The notes under the pieces were generated by a model. The model ran no database searches, had not been told where the DNA came from, and worked only from the letters and a program-made list of their open reading frames with translations. Of a stretch of DNA of 64,000 nt, positions 56,701 to 64,000 are shown in pieces. Origin of the DNA: Thamnaconus septentrionalis (taxonomy: Eukaryota; Chordata; Actinopteri; Tetraodontiformes; Monacanthidae). The first letter of the stretch is position 1; each line of letters starts with the position of its first letter. Location: NCBI GenBank assembly GCA_009823395.1, contig CM020504.1, positions 22,306,040 through 22,370,039 of the forward strand, written 5' to 3'. The position numbers and the translations under genes were made by a program.

Positions 56701-57949
56701 GCGAGACACTTGAGCCACTGTTCTCCCAAAATGGCTGTAACTTGTGTGCTTGAACGTGAGCGTTTGAATTCCCCCCAAAACAACTCAACAAAACATTGGC
56801 TCCCAGTGTGGATGTGTCAGCGCTCTTGATCTACGCTAATGTTCAAAAAACAAGGCCCAAAGTGGCGGCAATCCATCAGGTGAGGAGCCCCGAGGAGCTT
56901 GCTGTGTTTTAGCTGCGGGCTACTGACATGTAGCAATAAACTGAAAATCCCTTGAGTCATTATCTCTGTCTTGCCTCCAGCTGACGCATACATTGTCACT
57001 GAGGCAAGGGATGGGAAAATAAACAGGTTCTGGAGCAGTGATGCCGATGGCACTCGAGACAATACCGCCAGCTGTGGCATAATTTACAAAGTCAGGAGAT
57101 GAACAGCAGTCTGCATGCATTCATCGCTTACCTGCCTGTGTTGATCCTGTGTGAATAAATTGTTTCATCGATGACGTTGTGTGGACAGTTCCAGCGAGAG
57201 GATTTGAGCACCAGATACTGGATGCGAAACCACTTCTGTTCCCACAGCTCTGCTATGGAACAACTTCCTGCATCAGATCAGGGAAGTTCAAATGTTTTCC
57301 GTCGGTTGCTTTCAGGGTTTCCTCAGTGCTAAGATAGAAAGAGTAATGCTGTCATTCAACCTCGTCCACTCTGGCTGGTCAGTCAAGGTTCGGCGCTGCC
57401 GCCGTCTGCTTCGAGGAAGTGCAGGGAGCCAGTTTGTTTTGACTGCATGGCTATGGCATTTCAGCAGGAATCTGGCTGTGCAGTGTTGAAGGCTCTGTTT
57501 GGAGGCAACCTGCAGCTCTCTGGGCAGCGAGCGTGCCGCCGGCTTTCCCTGTTGCTTTTGCAAACGGGATTATGACACATTTCCCCCTCTGTGCAGCTGA
57601 TTTGACAACAAGTCGTGACCGTCGGCGGGACCACTTGTGCACTCGCTTCGGTCCTCATAAAGAATGCATGAGAGAGGGAGACACGCCCGCCTGAGCTGCA
57701 GAGACTGCAGGAAAAGGCAAAGCGAGCGCCGCCGGACGTGACTCTGGCTCTGGTTACTGCAAAAATTGCCCTCTAGGTTGTTTGTATTCATGGCCGCATG
57801 TGTGAAAAAAAGAGGCTTGATTTGCCAGTTTTAAACAGATGGGGGAGACGTTTGCTTTTTCCATTCTTTGGAGTTTTTAGCACAGTGAAAAAATGCTGCT
57901 TCTATTCCAGACACATGTTCTCCCATTAAAGAGCGATCAAATCCCTTTT
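56701..57949. other. Non-genic stretch
   Basis: Frames on the minus strand at 56817-57120 and on both strands at 57292-57791 have no domain. No repeat family recognised. Confidence 0.6.
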
Positions 57950-58100
57950 TTTTTTTCTAATTAAAATAATCCCCACTTAGTCGCCTCATTACAAGACCAC
58001 ATATTTATTAATCCCGCCCCCATTTCATGCCTGCGAGTCGTTATTTAATTACTGCCGCACTGTACATTTTAAAATTAAAGCTGTGCGAACTGGAAAGAGT
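57950..58100. promoter_or_regulatory. Candidate conserved non-coding element
   Basis: CTAATTAAAATAATCCCC, CCTCATTACAAG, CATATTTATTAATCCCGCC, GTTATTTAATTACTGCC words. Confidence 0.3.
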
Positions 58101-58539
58101 TTCAGCCACACGTGCTCTCGTGATGGTGATTCAAATAGCTTGTGTACATATGTAGCTGTGTGAACGCTGCCACACTGGATTACAGCGAGGGCGAAACAAA
58201 TGGTCCTCACATTGTGTCCGTGTGTGTGCGTGTGTGCGTGTGGACGTGCACTTGTCTTTTGATGCCTCATCGGTTCGCCCGTTTTACGCGCGGCGTGCGT
58301 CATTCTGTGCGAAACTGATGACTCTGCCTGCAACGGTGGGGGGAAGCACAGGTAATTGTGTTACAGGGCTGGGAATCAAATGCGCTAGATTAAATGACAA
58401 ATCAAACAGATGTGTGCGTGCGTGCCCGTGTGCGTGCGTACGTGCGTTTTCCTTCCCCACGTAACGTGAGAAAACAAGGGCGAGGAAGACAGATCCAATA
58501 AAGCAGGCAGTATGGTGGCAATAAGCTGTGTTAAGTAAG
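58101..58539. other. Non-genic spacer with GTGCGT-rich tracts
   Basis: TGTGCGTG-type alternating purine-pyrimidine tracts at 58219-58244 and 58409-58447. No exon. Confidence 0.6.
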
Positions 58540-58740
58540 CTTGATTCCATCTATTAACACTGTTTACCATCTCCTTTATTACCCAGAGATGAATCGCGGC
58601 CGTTAGCCCAGAAGCTGCTCCGCATTAAAGCCGGATTTAAATACATTTTCTGCAAAATCAAATAAGATTTAAATGCATTTTCCCCCACAGTTCCATTCAC
58701 AAGCTCCTTTTCATGCCGGTGATTCATTTTGGAAATGGAA
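58540..58740. promoter_or_regulatory. Candidate conserved non-coding element
   Basis: CTATTAACACTGTTTACC, CCTTTATTACCC, GCATTAAAGCCGGATTTAAA, AATCAAATAAGATTTAAATG and GGTGATTCATTTTGG words, repeat-free. Confidence 0.37.
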
Positions 58741-58760
58741 CAGGTTGCAAAAACCTGTGT

Positions 58761-58790
58761 GGGGAGGAGGGAGGTTGGGGGCGGGGAGGG
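58761..58790 (+). other. G-quadruplex motif
   Basis: G-runs GGGG, GGG, GGGGG, GGGG and GGG with loops of one to six bases on the plus strand. Confidence 0.75.
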
Positions 58791-58841
58791 TGTTCTCAGT
58801 GTGTGTTCCCCACTGTAGGTTTTCATTAGCGTTTTTTTTGG

Positions 58842-58870
58842 AGGGGGGAGGGCAGGGTGGGGGCGGGTGG
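58842..58870 (+). other. G-quadruplex motif
   Basis: G-runs GGGGGG, GGG, GGG, GGGGG(G) and GGG with one- to three-base loops, about 50 bases after the previous motif on the same strand. Confidence 0.75.
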
Positions 58871-58929
58871 TGTTTTGTTTTTACTGTGTACACGGCTGAC
58901 TAAATAGATGGCCGAAAGAGAGTGTAAAG

Positions 58930-59165
58930 GTTTTACAGCAATCTGCTCACCGGTGGAATATTTGGTCGTATTCCAAAGGCCCCAGAGTACATCAGACATA
59001 TGGTAAAACAGCTGCTGCCAAAGCGACGATAAGCTAATCTCTCCATCATGCTATGTGACGGCGCTGAGAGTCGCACCGCACACATCGATCTCTCAAGGCT
59101 TTTCACCCCGCGCCAGGCTAAATGTATCTGTGGGAAAGGCAGCCAGCGGTATTTAAGGGGAGGCT
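58930..59165. promoter_or_regulatory. Candidate conserved non-coding element
   Basis: GGTGGAATATTTGGTCG, CAGACATATGG, ACAGCTGCTGCC, CGATAAGCTAATCTC, ACATCGATCTCTC and GCGGTATTTAAGGG words. E-box, GATA and homeodomain cores in repeat-free DNA. Confidence 0.33.
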
Positions 59166-59802
59166 CTGTCTTTTTTCACTGAAGTTCTGTTTTGTTGAAA
59201 AGTTTTGCTAATTGTCCTCCAGGTAATGTGTTTTTTTTTCCTATGTTCTTGTCATATCAAGCCATATCATCATACGTCTAAACAACAAAGAGCTGCAAAC
59301 AACTGCACTTAATGCTAGTCATAGCGTAGCATGCTAAAATTGTAGCCTAATTTGTAATTTACAGCGGCCTGGGTTTATCCTCGATGACTCAGGGCTCCTT
59401 CACATTCCAAATGTCACGTTATGACACAACGCAATTAATTAACTCAATTGCTGAACTTAAACAGTAGTTTGCAGGTAGTTTTGTATCCTGTTTTGTATCC
59501 AGCACTTCCGGTTGCCTCGTTCCGTCCTCACCGTCCTCATTTGCCATCTGAATCAAACTGTTATCTTGGTGCATTTTGTCTCTGCAGCTTTCCTTGTTTT
59601 TAATCCATTTACTACAATTAGTCAAATTGAAGAAAACAACTCCCTGAGCCCTTGTCGCCCAGGTACCACTTTTTTTCCTTCCTGGTACCGTCAATTAGGC
59701 AATCTGGAATCTAAGTAAACAAAAATAGCGGGATACAGATGACGAAAAAGAATTAGAAAGAGGTTGGAAGGTGAACGCAGACGAGACGAAGGAAGTAAAG
59801 AG
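59166..59802. other. Non-genic spacer
   Basis: AT-rich, with GCAATTAATTAACTCAATTG at 59429-59448. No exon or repeat recognised. Confidence 0.6.
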
Positions 59803-59842
59803 TGCATGTGTGCGTGCATGTGTGCGTGCATGTGTGCGTGCA
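59803..59842. repeat. 12-bp tandem repeat TGCATGTGTGCG
   Basis: About three and a half units of an alternating purine-pyrimidine 12-mer, a sequence class prone to Z-DNA. Confidence 0.93.
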
Positions 59843-60235
59843 TGTACGCATGCGTCCTCCTGGGAGACTCAAGCCCTCAGGAAATACTCTGATCACCGCC
59901 ATGTGTGTGTGCGCGCGTCGCAGTGGGAGTCGTCCATTTGAACCATCACACAGTTTATTTATGACGGCTCCCCGCCGACGGATCGGCTGTCAGAGAAACC
60001 TGGTTGCAACTGGAGCAGCTCTTTGTCCAACCAACCGTCTGCTAGGCTGTCAGTCCTTCGTCCTTCTTAATCTTCTCCTTGTTTTTCTCCCAAACCAGGG
60101 TGCTAGAGTGCACGCTCAGGCCACTGGAACAACAGGTTTTTGTCTGTTAAAAAAAACAAAGGTAGTGGGTGGAGCTTGTGCACGCACATGGATAACTAGC
60201 ATGTAGAATAATATCACATTTTAAAAGTTCTGTGT
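59843..60235. other. Non-genic spacer
   Basis: The frame 59802-60206 passes through the 12-mer repeat and has no domain. Confidence 0.6.
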
Positions 60236-60391
<156 letters not shown>

Positions 60392-60978
60392 ATTATTAGT
60401 CCAATTTGAAATTTGAAAGAGACAATGGTGTCTATGCATGTGTAGATAGTTGCTGTCGTAATCACTGTCTAAAAAAAAAGCAATCCATTCATCACAATAG
60501 CACAATACATGCAGTACGGCCCAATGTAGCTTCTTCCTCTTGTAACTTTCTGTGCGAGACTTTTACATACAAATGAACATCTGCTACATTCAAGCCCTCG
60601 CCAAACAAGCTTACACACTGCTGATTAAGCCTGTCACTGCCAGATAAATCTTTCTGCATTTCCCAGTAGACCAGAGTTTTTGGAGCCGGGCCACTTCTCC
60701 CTGCTGCCGCCGCACCAGTTGCGATTCATTTTACGTCAATCAGCAGACGTGTGCTTCGCCACAGTCGACGGAGAGAGATGCGAACAGCCGCGGCGGTAGA
60801 GTCGGCTTCGGGGGGGAGAGGATGGAAAAAATGAAAACAAAGCAAAATGAAAGGGAGCACAGTGAGGCCAGCGTGCACAGTTTGTGTATTTGCTCGCAGC
60901 GCCGGAAGAATGAGATAAAAGTCGAGGAGATTAGAAGAGAGAGAACGAGTTCGGCGTCACCCTGGAGCTCCAATCCCA
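60392..60978. other. Non-genic spacer
   Basis: No exon recognised. 60715-60805 is CpG-containing. Confidence 0.6.
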
Positions 60979-61039
60979 GCCAGTCCGTTCCAATCCGAGC
61001 CGGTCTGTTCCAATCCGAGCCGGTCTGTTCCAATCCAAC
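60979..61039. repeat. 20-bp tandem repeat, three units
   Basis: Units of the form CCGGTCTGTTCCAATCCGAG, the first and last diverged. Being directly adjacent without spacers, it is a minisatellite and not a CRISPR array. Confidence 0.93.
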
Positions 61040-61721
61040 CGCATTTGGAAAAGTCGCTGAGTTTCGCTTCTCAAAGTTCTGTTCTGTTTTCTGCCATGAA
61101 AAAGGCCCAACAACAAAAGAATTCTCGCTGGCGAGAAATAAAAGAAAGAAAGAAGAATAGAAAATGATGGTGGACGGTGTTGTTTTGGTGGTTTTGCTGC
61201 GTTTCTGACCGGGCAGGTGTGTTGAGAGCGTGTGAGAGGTGGCCACCGTGTATTCTGCTGGGAATTCTTTGCTCCCAGCAAGGTAAAAAAATCAAAAAAG
61301 AAAAAGGAGGGGGGGGGGATAAAAAGCGATTTATTCAATTTCAGCTCGCCTTGCCTTACTGATCTGTTGTGTCTGTTGCCTGGTAACTGTAACACTTAGA
61401 GATATGAGTGAGCAGAGTATATTGAAAGACCCCCCCCTCCCCTTACTGTTTGCCCCCCTCCCCCACTTCCACCTCTGCCTCTATTTAGCTGTTGTTGCTG
61501 CTGAATGGAGGAAGGGGGAGGGAGGGGTGTTGATTTTTTTTTTTCCCGGAATCTGTCTTCTTTTTCTTTCTTTTATTCCATTTGCGACAACTGGGAGGGA
61601 TGTCGGAGGCGCAGCTGCAACTGGGAGCTCGTACCTCGGCAGCGTGGATGGAAGGCAGAAATAGAGCGAGGTCAGAATTTATCGAGGTGGCATCGCGCGC
61701 AGATATTGGTCTCTGTCACAA
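61040..61721. other. Non-genic stretch
   Basis: G- and A-runs at 61287-61325, C-runs at 61431-61465. Frames on both strands between 60740 and 61395 lack domains. Confidence 0.6.
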
Positions 61722-61727
61722 ACTCTC

Positions 61728-61772
<45 letters not shown>

Positions 61773-61773
61773 G
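61722..61773. repeat. (CT)n microsatellite
   Basis: CT array of about 50 bp with single CC and GT interruptions. Confidence 0.97.
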
Positions 61774-62401
61774 TTTCTTGGGTGGATTGAAGCCCATTTT
61801 CGGTGTGTTGACCAGCTAAAACCTCTTCAATGCTAAACGCGTTGCACACCAGGAGTGATTTATTAATCTCCTTTTGTTCTTCCATTCTTGTTCATTCTAC
61901 TTTTCTTTCTTTTGTGCCCTCTCAGAGCTGTTCTGGGTTCTCAAGGCTCACTGGAGGCATTCCAACAGATCCATCAATTTAGCAAAGCAGTGTGTGTGAA
62001 GCATACGAGTCATTCCCACAGGAAAAAAAACAAACAAACACAAAAACACACAGACATGTCTGCGTGCTAAAAAAACAACAACTTTGTGTTGCTTATTTGG
62101 CTTCCTCCTGCGTCGTGACCAGTAGGACGTCTCCGAGGTGCTCGGACCCGTTGTCTGCTTCTGCCTTGCACGCACATACACAGGGTTCATCGATCAGTAA
62201 TTGGCCAGTAAAACTCTCTCCCATATCATAGCCCACTCCCGGCGACGACAGTGACGGCGGTCCTGTTTCTGTTTCTGCTTGGTGATTACAGAGCTGTCAA
62301 TCACAGGCTAACATGGGTGAAAGTGTGCAAACGCATGGCTGCACTCTCTTGCTGTTCTGTTCCCTCTACCCTGTACATAGGGATGCACGATCACATGGCG
62401 T
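61774..62401. other. Non-genic spacer
   Basis: Short (CAAA)n at 62029-62046. No exon. Confidence 0.6.
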
Positions 62402-62467
62402 CAAAAGAAAAGAAAAGGAAAGAAAAGAAAAGAAAAGAAAAGAAAAGAAAAGAAAAGAAAAGAAAAG
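62402..62467. repeat. (AAAAG)n pentanucleotide microsatellite
   Basis: About 13 AAAAG units, with one GGAAAG variant near the start. Confidence 0.97.
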
Positions 62468-62597
62468 AGCGCGTGCCGGAATTTGTCCAACACCCTCCAA
62501 CCGTATCTTGAAACAATGTACGAGTGGCAATATGGACGCTTTAAATAGTAACGACAAAGAATAATTATTAAAAAGAGGCAAAAGCTAAAATAGCTTT

Positions 62598-62657
62598 AAT
62601 ATAAGCTAATATATAAATATAATAAATATATTATACATATATAATATATGTAATAAT

Positions 62658-62712
<55 letters not shown>

Positions 62713-62735
62713 TTGTGTGTGTGTGTGTATGTGTT
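62598..62735. repeat. AT-rich tract with (TA)n and (TG)n
   Basis: TATAAT-type sequence leads into pure TA (62660-62706) and a short TG array (62715-62730). Confidence 0.95.
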
Positions 62736-63039
62736 ATTAATAATCAATGAAAACACAACACAGAGCCCTTTTGTTGTTATATATTACTGCTGGGAAACAG
62801 AATTCTTTTTCACTGACTCCAGTTTGCATGAGTCTTTTAGCAACAGGTTCAGAATCGGGATTGGGAATCGGGGCTTTGAGTCACTGAGTCAGTCACCCAG
62901 AGTGTGGACAAGCTCCACCCACTCCCAGAGCAGCTACCTGATTCGTTCACTTTCAAAGGGGCACCTCATTGCAGGGAGGGAACATGAAACCACTATTCAA
63001 TAGTATTATTATTTTTATTTAAATGCAGTTAGAATTACA
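62736..63039. other. Non-genic spacer, GAGTCA-rich part
   Basis: TGAGTCACTGAGTCAGTCAC at 62877-62896 and GATTCGTTCACTTTC at 62940-62954 resemble the GACTC-type repeat remnants at 18394-18665. No exon. Confidence 0.5.
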
Positions 63040-63440
63040 GTCGTGCAACGGGCGACACGTTTTCTGGTCTCTTTGCGGTTGGTGAGCGAGCGGCACCGGA
63101 TGTAGCCGCGGCGTCGGCGAGGAACACAGGCGTCAGCTGGCAGACGAACGCGCGGCCTGTGATTTTGGTCGCAGCGTATCGTCGTATCGCATCTCGGCGG
63201 CTCGTTAGTAAGAGACGAGCTGCTCGTGATCCAGATAAATGTGACGGGACTAATTAGAAGGTGGCGTGCCGTAAGGTCTCAATTTGCTGATGAGCTAAAA
63301 CGGGACGTCCTCCTTTTCCAGGCTTGAACAGTTTCTGTCCCTCCCTACTACTCCCCACCCCCCAACCCCCTCCAGTGATTGACACGGCAGATAAAGACGG
63401 CGGTGGCAGCGGCGGCGGCGCCTCGTGCACGGCCGCTCGC
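63040..63440. promoter_or_regulatory. CpG-dense region, possible island
   Basis: By hand count about 28 CpGs in roughly 190 bp from 63040, with the ratio staying high to about 63440 and a homeodomain word GGGACTAATTAGAAGG inside. It lies just upstream of the candidate short exon at 63580-63606. It could be a promoter, an exon-bearing region or an unmethylated enhancer. Confidence 0.33.
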
Positions 63441-63579
63441 CGCTGCCTCTCCAGGAGTTTTCTAATCCGATGCTCTGTCTTCTCTTCTCTTTCCCTCTCT
63501 TTCCGCCGCTCTTTCTCTGGCATCTGCCTTCTCCTCTGGCCGCCCACCCCAACTCTCTCCTCTGCTCGGGGGACTCCAG

Positions 63580-63606
63580 TGGTGGTCTCTAAGGGCAAAG
63601 TTCGAG
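63580..63606 (+). other. Candidate 27-nt (micro)exon
   Basis: A pyrimidine-rich tract runs from about 63474 to 63570, with AG at 63578-63579 and GTGAGT at 63607-63612, bounding 27 bases. In the open frame the segment contributes VVSKGKVR plus split codons. 27 is divisible by three, so inclusion would not shift the frame. A CTGCTC word lies about 10 bases before the AG, the kind of UGC context seen upstream of neuronal microexons. I do not recognise the peptide, and no flanking exons are visible in this window. Confidence 0.25.
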
Positions 63607-63612
63607 GTGAGT

Positions 63613-64000
63613 TCTCGGCCTGCCGCTTCCCTGCTTCTCTCGCTCAGCGCAGTGCAAAAAAAACCCAAGATACATCAAAAAAAAAAAAAAAAAAAACCCA
63701 GAGAGAGAGAATCATGTTTGCTTTTATTCCCACATCATCTTTGTGTTGGATCCCAAACAGCCTGACTGTTTAGTGTGCCAGTCAGTTCTTCCTTGCAATA
63801 GTATTTCGCTGTGCTGTCAAGTTCAAATTGGATTTTACTGCCCCCCCACACCCCCCAACCGTCCTCAACCAAGACAGGAGAGCACACAAAGCTGCACCGC
63901 ACAGTGTTAACTTGCCCCTGCCAAAAATTGCAGAAAACAGTTTTTGATGGCTGGCATTCAGTGTGTGTGTGCGTGCATGTGTGTGTTTGTGTGGGTGCAT
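63613..64000. other. Non-genic end of window
   Basis: A-run at 63677-63697, (AG)n at 63702-63710, C-runs at 63841-63858, and a TG-rich tract at 63961-64000 that runs off the end. No exon recognised. Confidence 0.6.

Noticed and set aside
60979..61039. Tandem repeat considered as a CRISPR-like array
   Set aside because: Units are directly adjacent without spacers and the DNA is eukaryotic.

Overview
This window looks like nuclear DNA from a bony fish, most likely a spiny-rayed (percomorph) teleost. The evidence is the make-up of the sequence: long CA/TG, TA, CT and CCA microsatellites, short degraded copies of interspersed repeats that are common in fish genomes (a GATG/GAAT-tailed SINE- or L2-type retroposon, a LINE 3' end of the RTE/Expander type, and small non-autonomous DNA elements with the termini GTGTAGGATT and TTAAAGGGATAGTTCA), retained CpG dinucleotides, and a complete absence of bacterial-style gene packing. 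I cannot name the species.

I find no protein-coding gene that I can recognise. No open frame carries a known domain. The longest (288 codons, minus strand, 9317-10183) has a composition that follows the underlying low-complexity DNA. Nothing resembles an intact tRNA, rRNA, snRNA or a microRNA I know. The best exon candidate is a 27-base, frame-preserving segment at 63580-63606, with a pyrimidine tract and AG before it and GTGAGT after it, beside a CpG-dense stretch. A second, weaker candidate lies at 3218-3314.

Layout. Throughout the 64 kb, stretches of low-repeat sequence rich in homeodomain-type cores (TAATTA, ATTA), POU octamers, GATA and forkhead words alternate with microsatellites and repeat remnants. 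The densest is 30180-31200; others are at 19140-19410, 21220-21510, 38040-38560, 45290-45560, 51370-51660, 56150-56700 and 58540-59160. This texture is typical of the intergenic or intronic regulatory neighbourhood of a vertebrate developmental gene. CpG-dense patches lie at about 4130-4290, 8700-9060, 32500-32960, 42220-42330, 53370-53450 and 63040-63440.

Mobile DNA: two retroposon copies are framed by recognisable target-site duplications (1035-1188 and 39857-40139). Further fragments lie at 8073-8185, 8494-8556, 11848-12160, 20045-20375, 23041-23185, 27611-28245, 45632-46020, 46140-46328, 50335-50470 and 50502-50700. A perfect 18-bp-stem hairpin (46022-46060) abuts one element. A 5S-rRNA-like fragment is at 55591-55645. 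Regulatory-element calls here rest on sequence texture only, because I could not align to other genomes.
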